NCBI GenBank assembly: GCA_944321845.1
Contig: CALUMT010000021.1
Location: 1 to 58,359, forward strand
Source of the DNA: an uncultured Butyricimonas sp.
GTDB taxonomy: Bacteria > Bacteroidota > Bacteroidia > Bacteroidales > Marinifilaceae
Direction: 5' to 3'
DNA length: 58,359 nt
Within the stretch, counting starts at the first letter, position 1, and the number at the start of each line of letters is the position of its first letter. The translations under genes and the position numbers were made by a program. This document shows positions 17,817-26,356 of the stretch, piece by piece. The notes under the pieces are model-generated. The model saw nothing but the letters and a program-made list of their open reading frames with translations. It was not told the origin of the DNA and made no database searches.

Positions 17817-17856
17817 GTTAATCTTTTTTATTAGGTTTATAATGTGCGAATATGAA

Positions 17857-19572
17857 TTATTTTTCGCGATGATCCATTCTTTGTTTGGCTATCATTTCCC
17901 GGTCTTGTTTCTTGAGGCCCATGTGGTAATAATTGACCGGTTGATCATGGTCGTTTAAGTACATGCGGGGGCGGGTTTGGAATCCCGGGTTGACGATTGA
18001 GCATGTGCTGTCCCAAAGGGGCGTCTGTATTTGGGCAAGGTCGAGTAACGTGTGGAAAATGACATTCGTGGCCACGGGTGAGTTGCAGTTGGCCATTGCG
18101 GCTTCAAAGTATCCTGGGCGGGCAGCTTTGAAAGGTTCAGAGAACCATAGCAGCATGGGAATATGCAATTGGTAGTATGTCGGATTGGGTGATGCGTGCA
18201 GGAATTTTTTCCGGCTGTCATCAAGCAAGTCTTCCCCGTGGTCCGGCGAATAAAGTAGTACGGCGTCACTTTGCGTTTGTTCTAATTCCTGGATTAGTTC
18301 GTGGAGGAAATAATCCGTGTACAGGATACTGTTATCGTAAGCGTTTATTAATTCCTGTTTGTTTTTGATTTCTATTTCCGTGGCGTTGTCCGGTTGGAAA
18401 GTCCCGAATCCCTCCGGGTAACGTTCCCTGTAATTGAAGTGAGAACCGTACGTGTGGAATACGATAAATAGATTTCCGCTCAAGGAATCGATGCAATGCT
18501 TCATTAGCGGAATCATCGCCTGGTCATAGTTGTTTATAGTGAGCAGGCCGCCCTCTTGCGGAATCCGTACATTTATCAATACATCGGCTTCCGAGGCGAA
18601 GTAATCCGTGAACGAGCGGTTGGGAATCTGGTTCGATAAAAATACGGTTTTGAAACCGGCTTCCTTGAAAGCGGTTACAATGCTTTTTTGCGTGTATAGT
18701 CTTTCGTAGTGGCAAGCATCTGCGGCTGATAGGATCAGCGGGACACTTTTGTGTGTCGTGTTTGATTGCGTGATGGCATCCTTGAACAGGATTAGGTTTT
18801 CTTGTTCTCGAAGGTGGGGGTTGGTTGGTCGCCCGTAACCGCATAATTCCCAGTTCGTGGCTCTGGAGGCTTCTCCTATCACGAGTACGTATATCTCCCG
18901 GTTCGTGTGTGCCGTGTCCCGATGGGCGTGGAAGGTGAACTCTTTTGAGGTTACGGGGTAATTCATGCTCTTCTCCCATTTGTTCACGGCGTAATATAAA
19001 TTGTAGAAGATGTTGGCCGGGTAAAGGTCATCCCGTACATTGTAGTCTTTGTTGCTGGATTTTTCCACGGTGATCAATCCCAGGCTGATGATGCACAAGG
19101 CACATCCCACCACTAACAGTCGGTGGCGGAACTTGCTCGGCAGTCGGACTTTGTAGTGGGTGGCCATACCAGCGAGAATGATTGTCGGAATGTACAATAC
19201 ACATACGATGATTATCGCGGGCCATAGACTGTTCAGCAATTCCCCGGCTTCCGACACGTTGGTTGTCGGTAGGTTCAGAAACATGTCGGCGGCAATGACC
19301 GATTCCCCGTACAGGTAGAATAAGACAAGTTGAAATGCGTGGAATATCAACAGGGGAATCAGGATTAGCTGCATGATCCCGTTTCGTTTGAATGCCGCGA
19401 ATAATAGAAGGTATATGCCCAGGGGCATCAAAAGAAGAATGATTCTCCCGATGACGGATAACGGTTCCGTGAACACGAGACAGAGACTGGGGACCATGTT
19501 CATGGTAACAAAAAACCATAATAGTCCCTTGGGATGTTTCGCGTAGCGAACGATCCTTTTAAAAAGCTTCAT
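17857..19572 (-). CDS. EptA-like phosphoethanolamine transferase (membrane sulfatase-fold)
   Basis: A 571-residue inner-membrane enzyme expected to transfer phosphoethanolamine to lipid A or another envelope glycan. About five hydrophobic helices fill residues 1-180; the rest is a periplasmic alkaline-phosphatase/sulfatase fold. Visible motifs are VLVIGEASRATNWELCGYGRPTNP (metal-binding Glu), NTTHKSVPLILS (the nucleophilic Thr region), IVFHTYGSHFNYRERYP and LYSPDHGEDLL (metal-binding Asp-His). Start 19572 (MKLFKRIVRY) overlaps the stop of the upstream barrel gene by 14 bases, which fits translational coupling; an upstream ATG at 19614 adds 14 unlikely residues. The pair probably shares the sigma-54-type promoter at 20785-20801. 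Confidence 0.85.
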   Translation of the reverse strand: MKLFKRIVRYAKHPKGLLWFFVTMNMVPSLCLVFTEPLSVIGRIILLLMPLGIYLLLFAAFKRNGIMQLILIPLLIFHAFQLVLFYLYGESVIAADMFLNLPTTNVSEAGELLNSLWPAIIIVCVLYIPTIILAGMATHYKVRLPSKFRHRLLVVGCALCIISLGLITVEKSSNKDYNVRDDLYPANIFYNLYYAVNKWEKSMNYPVTSKEFTFHAHRDTAHTNREIYVLVIGEASRATNWELCGYGRPTNPHLREQENLILFKDAITQSNTTHKSVPLILSAADACHYERLYTQKSIVTAFKEAGFKTVFLSNQIPNRSFTDYFASEADVLINVRIPQEGGLLTINNYDQAMIPLMKHCIDSLSGNLFIVFHTYGSHFNYRERYPEGFGTFQPDNATEIEIKNKQELINAYDNSILYTDYFLHELIQELEQTQSDAVLLYSPDHGEDLLDDSRKKFLHASPNPTYYQLHIPMLLWFSEPFKAARPGYFEAAMANCNSPVATNVIFHTLLDLAQIQTPLWDSTCSIVNPGFQTRPRMYLNDHDQPVNYYHMGLKKQDREMIAKQRMDHREK

Positions 19573-20737
19573 TAATGCTGAAGTAGAATGCGCTGACTCC
19601 TTTACCGAAACCATAATCTAATCTCACGTTTACTCTATTCTTGAATTCCCATCTGTATCCGATGCCATAGGACGGTAATGTCTGTTTCCATTGGAAATCA
19701 TCCAGGCTTGGAAATACGTTTCCCGCACCGACCCATGCGGTCATTCCATGGCGGTTGTATATGTGTTGCCGGAGTTCAGCCTGAGTCTGTATCATGCTGT
19801 TGTCCCGGTATTGTCCCTCGTAATATCCCCTCATGCGGAAGGATCCTCCCAGTTGTGCCATCATGCTCCATGGAGTGTCCCCGTAATTGAATACCCCTTG
19901 AATCTCGTACGCGAATGTACAGCCTTTCCATGCTTTCCGGTAGTATCGGAATTCCACGGTTGTTCTATTGAAATTATAGTCATTTCCAAGAAAATCCGGG
20001 AAGAACTGTTGTTCGAGGCGTGAGTACATTCCTCGGCTGGGGTTGGGGATGAAATCCCGGGTGTCGTATTCCACTATAGCCCCGATACCGAAACTGCTAA
20101 CGTTCCGATCCTGTCCATTAAGTCGGGAGATGTCTTCAAAATCTTTCCCGTTCACGTTCCGGAAAATGATAGTTGGCCCCACGTAAATGTTTTTTATGAC
20201 TTTCCCGAGAAAATCGAATTTTAGTTGATTCTCCAGGCGCTTGTAACTGACCCAATCGTCATTGTGTTTTCCTTTGTCATAGCCGATACCCCAGAATTGG
20301 CTAGGGAAAGAGAAAAAGTAGATGTTTGCGTCTATACGGTAGCGGGCTTTGGGGAATATTGTGTTTCCCCGGATACCGATCAGGTAAAAACCGGTTGTCG
20401 TGATATCCCCGTAAAGAGAGACGTTTGAGGGGGAGATACTTTTGTCTTCCCGGTCGATACGATAGAGGCCGGATGCAACAACTCCTAATCCCAGTTTGGT
20501 ATCATTGGAGAAATGAGGTCCCCCGATAATCGAGAAGTCGAATTTCTTTTCTTCCTTCACTTCATTGGATTCCTCGAAATAACGGTAGAAACGGCGGAAA
20601 AAGTTATCTTTTTTAGCCGTACTGTCCGCTGTCGTTTCAATAGCTTTACCCGGGGCGAGATGAGTGGCTGCCCGGGAGTGAGAAAACCAACAAAGTCCTC
20701 CCAAAAGTGTACCTATATATAATATGTATCGAATCAT
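19559..20737 (-). CDS. BamA/TamA-family outer-membrane beta-barrel protein
   Basis: A 392-residue protein with a signal peptide (MIRYILYIGTLLGGLCWFSHSRAA) and a C-terminal barrel of the surface-antigen (D15/Omp85) type. Alternating beta segments are seen in NVSLYGDITTTGFYLIGIRGNT, ARYRIDANIYFFSFPSQFWGIG, FGIGAIVEYDTRDFIPNPSRGMYS and the final strand VRLDYGFGKGVSAFYFSINEAF ending in Phe. No POTRA repeats precede the barrel, so it resembles the POTRA-less barrels seen in Bacteroidetes rather than true BamA. Substrate unknown. It overlaps the phosphoethanolamine-transferase gene downstream and follows a consensus sigma-54 element. Confidence 0.82.
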   Translation of the reverse strand: MIRYILYIGTLLGGLCWFSHSRAATHLAPGKAIETTADSTAKKDNFFRRFYRYFEESNEVKEEKKFDFSIIGGPHFSNDTKLGLGVVASGLYRIDREDKSISPSNVSLYGDITTTGFYLIGIRGNTIFPKARYRIDANIYFFSFPSQFWGIGYDKGKHNDDWVSYKRLENQLKFDFLGKVIKNIYVGPTIIFRNVNGKDFEDISRLNGQDRNVSSFGIGAIVEYDTRDFIPNPSRGMYSRLEQQFFPDFLGNDYNFNRTTVEFRYYRKAWKGCTFAYEIQGVFNYGDTPWSMMAQLGGSFRMRGYYEGQYRDNSMIQTQAELRQHIYNRHGMTAWVGAGNVFPSLDDFQWKQTLPSYGIGYRWEFKNRVNVRLDYGFGKGVSAFYFSINEAF

Positions 20738-20784
20738 CCTATCCTTGTATAATCTTGCGTTTCACTAAATGCCTTTCCCGCACG

Positions 20785-20801
20785 TGCAATATTCGTGCCA
20801 A
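20785..20801 (-). promoter_or_regulatory. consensus sigma-54 (-24/-12) promoter
   Basis: Read on the minus strand the element is TTGGCAC, five bases, TTGCA: -24 GG and -12 GC are 12 bp apart and all positions of TGGCACN5TTGCA match. It predicts a start near 20774, about 37 bases before the start codon of the outer-membrane barrel gene. I saw no clear enhancer-type inverted repeat in the 80 bases upstream of it. Regulation would need RpoN and an NtrC-type activator. Confidence 0.75.
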
Positions 20802-20879
20802 TCAAAAAGCCTCCTTCAATTCTGTTAATTATAGTCGGCAAAGGTTGTAAAAAAAAAGAATTGTTCAAAATAAATTACT

Positions 20880-21800
20880 TTATATAAATATGAAAATGAT
20901 GATGACGATGCACGCGAGGCAAGCCCGTTGGTTGATTGTTGCTGCCAATTTGAAGTCCTGTACGGATAATTCCCGGTCATTGTTCCCGATATAAGGTTTC
21001 TCGACGAGTTGTCCGTGGTATATGTTGGGTCCCCCGAAGCGGCAATTTAGGATTCCGGCAAGTGCCGATTCCGGGTAGCCGGAATTGGGGCTCGCGTGTT
21101 GGCGGGCGTATCGGCGAATAAACGGGAATATCCCGGGTCGGTAACTGACCATGGCCATGAGTAGTGCGGTGATTCGGGCCGGGAGATAATTGAGCACGTC
21201 ATCGAGTCGGGCGGAGCAACAACCGAAATCTTTGTACCGGGGACTTTTGTACCCGATCATCGAGTCCAGCGTGTTGACCATTTTGTAAGTCAGCATGGCG
21301 GGAAATCCCCCGATGGCATAGAAAAACAAGGGGGCTACAACTCCGTCACTCAGGTTTTCCGCCATGGTTTCCAGAACGGCCGTGTAGATTTTTCGGGGAG
21401 GCAGCTGGCTTGTATCCCTGCCGACAATCCAGGATAGACGTTTCCGTCCGGCTTCCAGTCCCTTGTTTTGCAAGGTTTGGATGACTTCTTGGCCTTCCTG
21501 GATCAGACTGCGGTTGGCCAGCCCGTAAAAGACGGCAATGGATGCCACGGTATAATATACCCCGGGATGAAGCAGCCATGCACCCCGGGCAATGGCCAGT
21601 CCACAAACGAGGGTGCCCGCGGGAAGCAGTATGGCGATAAGGCATCCCTTTATTTTTCGATGTTCCCCTTGGTTGAAGTGGCGTTCGCACCATCCGATGA
21701 TTTTCCCGAACCCGACAACGGGATGCGGGAGTTGGCGTGGATCTCCCAGGAGCAAATCCAGCAGGTAGCCGACCACGAGGGGAATGATGATTTCGAGCAT
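20880..21800 (-). CDS. cbiB: adenosylcobinamide-phosphate synthase
   Basis: CbiB (CobD of the Pseudomonas nomenclature) attaches aminopropanol phosphate to adenosylcobyric acid in cobalamin synthesis. The 306-residue inner-membrane protein begins with GYLLDLLLGDPRQLPHPVVGFGKIIG, the family signature, and has ENLSDGVVAPLFFYAIGG, MVNTLDSMIGYKSPRYKDFG, ARLDDVLNYLPARITALLM and the C-terminal PESALAGILNCRFGGPNIYHG. Several hydrophobic helices are visible. It is the last gene of a minus-strand trio; the next upstream gene (cobD, which makes its aminopropanol phosphate) ends only 4 bases away, so co-transcription is very likely. Confidence 0.95.
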   Translation of the reverse strand: MLEIIIPLVVGYLLDLLLGDPRQLPHPVVGFGKIIGWCERHFNQGEHRKIKGCLIAILLPAGTLVCGLAIARGAWLLHPGVYYTVASIAVFYGLANRSLIQEGQEVIQTLQNKGLEAGRKRLSWIVGRDTSQLPPRKIYTAVLETMAENLSDGVVAPLFFYAIGGFPAMLTYKMVNTLDSMIGYKSPRYKDFGCCSARLDDVLNYLPARITALLMAMVSYRPGIFPFIRRYARQHASPNSGYPESALAGILNCRFGGPNIYHGQLVEKPYIGNNDRELSVQDFKLAATINQRACLACIVIIIFIFI

Positions 21801-21804
21801 ATGC

Positions 21805-22827
21805 CTAGTACTTAAGTCGGTTAAAGGATTCCAGGGCTTCCGTCAGCAGATTGTTTTGCTCTTCGGTCAGGGTGTTCACCCGGAAATAATGCTCATCCAG
21901 CCCCCTGAAGTTGGAAGCATCCCGGATGAGTAAGCCCCGCTTTTCGAGCAGGTAATCTTTCAGTACCCGGGAATCGTGAATCGTCTTTATCAGGAAAAAG
22001 GATGTTCCGGACGGGAGTGGTGTATATCCGTTTATACTCGCGATGGCAGCCGTGAATCTGTCTTTGCGTTCCAGCAGCCGTGAAACGTCTGGTAATAAGG
22101 GACGCCCTTCTCGAAGTAGAAATTTGCCGACCTCGATGGATAGGGCATTCACGCTCCAGGGGTATTGGCATTCGTGTATGGACTGCACGAGTGAAGTGTT
22201 TCCTCCGGCCAGGTAGCCCAGGCGTAATCCTGGTATGGCGTAGTTTTTGGTCATGGAATGAACCACAAGGAGGTTGGGGTAATCGAGCAGGAGTGGTATG
22301 CACGACTGTGCATCCGGGGCAAAGTCGATGAACGACTCATCCACGACGAGCGTCCGCTTCGGAGATTTTTCCAGGAGGGCGATAATCTGTTCCCGGGGCC
22401 AAATGTGTCCGTTGGGGTTGTTCGGGTTGCAGATGAACATGAGGTCGCCCCGGGTGGTGTCCGCCTCGTCCAGCGGGACGAATGATATCCGGTGCTTGAA
22501 TAACCGGCAGGCGTCCTCGTACTCGGCGAAGGAGGGAACTGGGATCACGGTTTCCATACCCGCGAAATGGTGTGCAATGGCGTAGAATAGTTCCGTGGAG
22601 CCGTTTCCCGCGATGACATGCTCCATGTGAATACCATGATAGGCGGCAATCTCTTCCCGCAGGGTATCTGCGGATGGTTCCGGGTAATGGAATATGTTGT
22701 CGATGTGTCGTGTGATGACTTCGCGTATGATTTCCTTTTTGGCCTCGTACCAGACGTTGGTCGAGAAATTTGCCTTGAGCATTACCCCTTTGGCGTGATG
22801 TATGTCATCCCCGTGTCCGTTATGCAT
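21805..22827 (-). CDS. cobD: threonine-phosphate decarboxylase (CobD type)
   Basis: A 340-residue PLP enzyme of the aminotransferase I fold, related to HisC. In this locus the best reading is CobD, which decarboxylates L-threonine phosphate to aminopropanol phosphate for CbiB. Motifs are HVIAGNGSTELFYAIA, FICNPNNPNGHIWPRE, VVDESFIDF and the PLP-lysine segment SMTKNYAIPGLRLGYLAG. HisC is the main alternative, but position between cbiB and a cobC-like gene favours CobD. Start 22827 (MHNGHGDDIHHAKG) gives the characteristic HGGxxxxH-like N-terminus (HNGHGDDIH). Confidence 0.88.
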   Translation of the reverse strand: MHNGHGDDIHHAKGVMLKANFSTNVWYEAKKEIIREVITRHIDNIFHYPEPSADTLREEIAAYHGIHMEHVIAGNGSTELFYAIAHHFAGMETVIPVPSFAEYEDACRLFKHRISFVPLDEADTTRGDLMFICNPNNPNGHIWPREQIIALLEKSPKRTLVVDESFIDFAPDAQSCIPLLLDYPNLLVVHSMTKNYAIPGLRLGYLAGGNTSLVQSIHECQYPWSVNALSIEVGKFLLREGRPLLPDVSRLLERKDRFTAAIASINGYTPLPSGTSFFLIKTIHDSRVLKDYLLEKRGLLIRDASNFRGLDEHYFRVNTLTEEQNNLLTEALESFNRLKY

Positions 22828-22839
22828 GGCAGCTTGGCT

Positions 22840-23355
22840 TTAGAGGGTTAACCGTATACATTCCGTGTTGCCCATGATGGGAAGTTCGAGCATTTTTTCC
22901 GCCGTCTTACCCCGGTAGGCGGTCAGTATGGCCCGGTTGAATGCCCCGTGACCGATAGCGACAACCCGTTTTCCGTCAAATTCTCTTCGGATGTAATCGA
23001 GGAAGTCTTTTGCCCGTTGTAGCAAGGTCTCCATGCTTTCCGCCCCTTCCGGGAGGTTGTACCAGTCGATATCGTCCAATCTTTTCCCCGTGTAGCATCC
23101 CCAGTCCATTTCCCGCAATAGTGGGGTTGGTTGGGGTTCCAGCCCATGACGTTTTGCGACGGCCAATGCTGTACGGTAACTTCTGTCCAGATCGCTGCTG
23201 ACTACGGCGTCAATCGTTTCGTTTTTTAATCGTTCCGCCAGGTCTTCTGCTTGTTGCAGACCGAGAGGGGAAAGGGTCCCCGGTAATTGTCCCTGCAACA
23301 GGTGTCGTCGATTTTCGAGGGTTTCCCCGTGGCGGCTAAGAATGAGTTCAACCAT
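22840..23355 (-). CDS. histidine-phosphatase-family protein, CobC-like
   Basis: A 171-residue phosphatase of the phosphoglycerate-mutase superfamily: LSRHGETLENR with the catalytic His, SSDLDRSYRTA, REMDWGCYTGKRLDDI with the acid region, and AIGHGAFNRAIL with the second His. As first gene of the cobD-cbiB trio it could dephosphorylate alpha-ribazole phosphate or a cobalamin 5'-phosphate (CobC role). A second family member lies at 26357-26884 at the end of the plus-strand cob arm, so which one is the true CobC is open; this one could act on another phosphate. Confidence 0.8.
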   Translation of the reverse strand: MVELILSRHGETLENRRHLLQGQLPGTLSPLGLQQAEDLAERLKNETIDAVVSSDLDRSYRTALAVAKRHGLEPQPTPLLREMDWGCYTGKRLDDIDWYNLPEGAESMETLLQRAKDFLDYIRREFDGKRVVAIGHGAFNRAILTAYRGKTAEKMLELPIMGNTECIRLTL

Positions 23356-23446
23356 ATTCTATATCTTTTTTCTTCGCGAATGTAATAAACTATCCTTAGA
23401 TTTTTCTGCCCGGAGATAGGGATCTCCCTTTCCCCTGACTTTGTTC

Positions 23447-23534
23447 CGGGAAGTTGATGGGGCTTTTCAGGAGCGTTGTTGTTACCGGGTTTGACCGTTA
23501 GTGAACCGTTCCTGAACCGTTGATGAACCGTTCC
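23447..23534. repeat. phase-locked 11-bp repeat array
   Basis: Three tandem units share TGAACCGTT (23502, 23513, 23524) at exactly 11-bp spacing; the unit at 23491 (TTGACCGTTAG) matches seven positions. Further units upstream in the same phase keep only GTT or CGTT at positions 6-9 (23447, 23469), as if decayed. The array lies in the gap between the cobC-like start and the pspC stop. Period equals that of the arrays at 274-383 and 57901-57999 but the core sequence differs. Confidence 0.75.
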
Positions 23535-23618
23535 AAAGAAGACTAAGAGGCGAAGGAAGAGCGACTTAGAGACGATTTTTGTGGTGCTTTTGAAAATATT
23601 ATCTTGAAAATAAGGTGT

Positions 23619-23807
23619 TTACTTCCTTTCAGGCATCAGTATCCACAATATGATATACACGATAACACCGGAAAAGGCGGTGAAAATTGTGGCGAGCACG
23701 TATACAATTCGAAGCAGGGTGACATCCCAGTCAAAATACTCGGCGATTCCCGCGCAGACACCCGCGAGCATTCTGTTGTTTGAACGTGTTAACTTTCTTT
23801 CTCCCAT
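23619..23807 (-). CDS. small PspC-domain membrane protein
   Basis: A 62-residue protein consisting of one PspC domain: KLTRSNNRMLAGVCAGIAEYFDWDVTLLRIVYV followed by a transmembrane helix (FTAFSGVIVYIILWILMP). PspC of the phage-shock system senses membrane stress; stand-alone short PspC proteins are common in Bacteroidetes, where their role is not defined. No pspA or pspB is adjacent. It sits between the two arms of the cobalamin locus without an obvious functional link. A minus-strand TATATTTG at 23865-23858 could be its -7 element. Confidence 0.9.
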   Translation of the reverse strand: MGERKLTRSNNRMLAGVCAGIAEYFDWDVTLLRIVYVLATIFTAFSGVIVYIILWILMPERK

Positions 23808-23972
23808 GAATAATCATTGTTTGATTAATAATCTCGTTATATTCCATAAAGATAATACAAATATATGATAAACGAGTTTTTTATTATGCTATTATCTTAT
23901 TTATGAGAAGCATGATTATTTTTTAGTGTAATTCTTTACGTTTTTTTGAGAAAGATGAATGATATTCGCGAT

Positions 23973-24485
23973 ATGAGAAGAATTATTTTGATTACAGGGG
24001 GACAACGTTCGGGGAAAAGTAGTTATGCCCAGCGTTTGGCTTTGCAGTTGGCAGAGCATCCCGTTTATTTGGCGACTTCCAGGGTTTGGGATGAGGAGTT
24101 CCGGGAACGCGTGCGGCGACATCAGCAGGACAGGGGACCGCAATGGACAAATATCGAGGAGGAAAAACAGTTGTCACTGCACGATTTATCCGGGCGCACG
24201 GTTGTCGTGGATTGCGTGACATTGTGGTGTACGAATTTTTTCTTTGATAATGAGGGGAACGTGGACAAGTCGCTGGAAGAAATCAAGACCGAGTTCGATA
24301 AGTTCACAGAACGGGACGCCACCTTTATCTTTGTTACCAACGAGATCGGCTTGGGGGGAGTGTCTGTGGATGTCGTGCAGCGTCGTTTTACCGATTTGCA
24401 GGGATGGGTGAACCAGTACGTGGCTTCCCGGGCTGACGAGGTGGTGCTAATGGTGTCCGGGATTCCCGTGCGAATAAAAGGGTGA
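23973..24485 (+). CDS. cobU: adenosylcobinamide kinase / guanylyltransferase
   Basis: CobU phosphorylates adenosylcobinamide and then adds GMP to form adenosylcobinamide-GDP. The 170-residue protein has the P-loop ITGGQRSGKSSYAQRLAL, VYLATSRVWDEEFRERVRRHQ with the guanylylation histidine region, VVDCVTLWCTNFF and FVTNEIGLGGVSVDVVQRRFTDLQGWVNQ, all family hallmarks. Start 23973 (MRRIILITGGQRSGKSS) fits the family; an in-frame ATG at 23946 adds nine residues. It is the first gene of the plus-strand cob arm cobU-cobT-cobS-cobC. Confidence 0.95.
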   Translation: MRRIILITGGQRSGKSSYAQRLALQLAEHPVYLATSRVWDEEFRERVRRHQQDRGPQWTNIEEEKQLSLHDLSGRTVVVDCVTLWCTNFFFDNEGNVDKSLEEIKTEFDKFTERDATFIFVTNEIGLGGVSVDVVQRRFTDLQGWVNQYVASRADEVVLMVSGIPVRIKG

Positions 24486-24530
24486 TCATGGTTGTGAATA
24501 TTTTAGTAATTTAGCGGGCGAATTTTAATT

Positions 24531-25577
24531 ATGAGGGAAATGAGAACATTTGATATAAAACCATTGGACAGAAGTTTATTGCCGGAGTTGCAGGATAAAA
24601 TTGATAATCTTACGAAACCCAAGGGGTCTTTGGGGACGCTGGAGGAATTGGCTAAACAGATTGGGATGATACAGCATACGCTGTCACCGGTGTTGAGCGT
24701 GCCGCAGAACGTGGTGTTCGCGGCGGATCACGGGATTGTGCGGGAAGGGGTCAGTTTTTCAGCTCCCGAGGTGACGGCCCAGATGGTGGTGAATTTCAGT
24801 AAAGGGGGCGGAGGCGTGAACATGTTTGCCAGACAGCACGGGTTTCGTTTGAAGGTGGTGGATTGCGGGGTGAACGCTGATCTGCCGCCTATAGAGGGAG
24901 TGCTTGAACGTAAGATCCGGAAGGGAACTTCCAATTATCTGCATGAGGCGGCGATGAGCGTGGAAGAAATGGAGAGAGCCGTGGAAATCGGGGCCGAGGT
25001 GGTGGATATGGTGGCTGCGGAGGGGACGAATGTGGTGAGTTTCGGGGAAATGGGTATCGCGAATACTTCAGCCTCTTCTTTGTGGATGACTTATTTCACG
25101 GGGATAGATTTGCGGGATTGCGTGGGTGCAGGAAGCGGATTGGCGGCGGAAGGGGTGAAGCATAAATACGAGGTGTTGTCCCGTTGCATGAAAAATTACC
25201 GGGGTGATGCTTCCACGTTGGATATTATCCGTTATTTCGGGGGATTCGAGATGGTGGCTGCCGTCGGAGGAATGTTGCGTGCAGCCGAATTGGGGATGAT
25301 TGTGCTCGTGGATGGTTTTATCATGACGAATTGCGTGTTGGCGGCACAACGGCTTTACCCCGAGATGAAGGAATATTGCGTGTTCGGGCATTGCGGTGAT
25401 GAGGCCGGGCATCGTCTCGTGCTGGATTACCTGGGGGCAAAACCATTGTTGAGCCTCGGATTGCGCCTGGGTGAGGGAACGGGAGCTATTTGTGCGTATC
25501 CCCTGCTGGTGTCTGCCGTGAACATGATTAACGAGATGGCATCGTTCAAGTCTGCCTCGGTGACCAAGTATTTTTAA
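24531..25577 (+). CDS. cobT: nicotinate-nucleotide--dimethylbenzimidazole phosphoribosyltransferase
   Basis: CobT activates the lower ligand base: it transfers ribose phosphate from nicotinate mononucleotide to dimethylbenzimidazole or another base, giving alpha-ribazole phosphate. The 348-residue protein has [60 protein letters not shown] and the C-terminal [30 protein letters not shown] with the catalytic glutamate. A second ATG three codons in (24540) is an equally possible start. It lies 45 bases after cobU. Confidence 0.96.
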   Translation: MREMRTFDIKPLDRSLLPELQDKIDNLTKPKGSLGTLEELAKQIGMIQHTLSPVLSVPQNVVFAADHGIVREGVSFSAPEVTAQMVVNFSKGGGGVNMFARQHGFRLKVVDCGVNADLPPIEGVLERKIRKGTSNYLHEAAMSVEEMERAVEIGAEVVDMVAAEGTNVVSFGEMGIANTSASSLWMTYFTGIDLRDCVGAGSGLAAEGVKHKYEVLSRCMKNYRGDASTLDIIRYFGGFEMVAAVGGMLRAAELGMIVLVDGFIMTNCVLAAQRLYPEMKEYCVFGHCGDEAGHRLVLDYLGAKPLLSLGLRLGEGTGAICAYPLLVSAVNMINEMASFKSASVTKYF

Positions 25578-25593
25578 CTGTAAAACGCTTTGT

Positions 25594-26346
25594 ATGGCTT
25601 TTCTTGCCGCAATCATGATGTTTACCCGCCTGCCCTTGTGGCGGGTGGTCAACGTGGATAAGCGTTATTTCACGGATGTGATCAAGTATTGGCCACTCGT
25701 GGGATTTTTGACCGGAAGTGTGACGGCGGGGGTGTTGTGGATTGCCGCCGAAGTGTTACCGTGGAGTGTGGCTTGTGTGGTGGCTATTATTGCCCGGGTG
25801 TTGCTGACGGGAGCGTTGCACGAGGATGGGTTGGCGGATTTTTTTGACGGTTTCGGTGGTGGAACCTCCCGGGAGAAGATTCTGGCCATCATGAAAGATT
25901 CCCATATCGGGTGTTACGGGACAATAGGTTTGGTGCTTTATTTCGGATTGTATTATGCCCTGTTGTCATCCTTGGATACCGGGTCGTTTTTCCCGATAAT
26001 TCTGACAGCGGACTGTTTCTCGAAGTATTGTACGGCGGTATTGATCAACACGCTTCCTTATGCGCGTAAGGTGGAGGAAAGTAAAACCAGGCTCGTGTAT
26101 GATAAAGTGCGGGTTTTGGTTTTCGTGATGGTTGGGTTGATTGTTGCCGTTCCATTTTTTTTCATGCCGGTATTTTCCTGGATTGTTGCCCTTCCGTTAT
26201 CCATATTGACAGCAATTGGCTTGAGAACGTATTTCAAGATTAAAATTGGAGGATACACGGGAGATTGTTGCGGTGCTTCAGTTTTGATTATCGAGCAGAT
26301 TTTTTACGTGGGCGTATTTATCGCTGGAGGTTGCCAGTATATATGA
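25594..26346 (+). CDS. cobS: adenosylcobinamide-GDP ribazoletransferase (cobalamin synthase)
   Basis: CobS joins adenosylcobinamide-GDP with alpha-ribazole (phosphate) in the inner membrane, the step that completes the nucleotide loop. The 250-residue polytopic protein shows the family segments FLAAIMMFTRLPLW, YWPLVGFLTGSV, LTGALHEDGLADFFDGFGGG and REKILAIMKDSHIGCYGTIGL, in which acidic residues bind magnesium. It is separated from cobT by 16 bases and from cobC by 10. Confidence 0.95.
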   Translation: MAFLAAIMMFTRLPLWRVVNVDKRYFTDVIKYWPLVGFLTGSVTAGVLWIAAEVLPWSVACVVAIIARVLLTGALHEDGLADFFDGFGGGTSREKILAIMKDSHIGCYGTIGLVLYFGLYYALLSSLDTGSFFPIILTADCFSKYCTAVLINTLPYARKVEESKTRLVYDKVRVLVFVMVGLIVAVPFFFMPVFSWIVALPLSILTAIGLRTYFKIKIGGYTGDCCGASVLIIEQIFYVGVFIAGGCQYI

Positions 26347-26356
26347 TGGAGGTATT

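Noticed and set aside
19573-19614. Longer start for the phosphoethanolamine transferase (MVSVKES...)
   Set aside because: The extra 14 residues overlap the last strand of the barrel gene and do not look like a membrane-protein N-terminus; the ATG at 19572 gives a normal overlap.
23356-23972. Possible cobalamin riboswitch between the two cob arms
   Set aside because: No B12-box-like sequence or expected stem pattern was found by eye; the region instead holds the 11-bp array and pspC.
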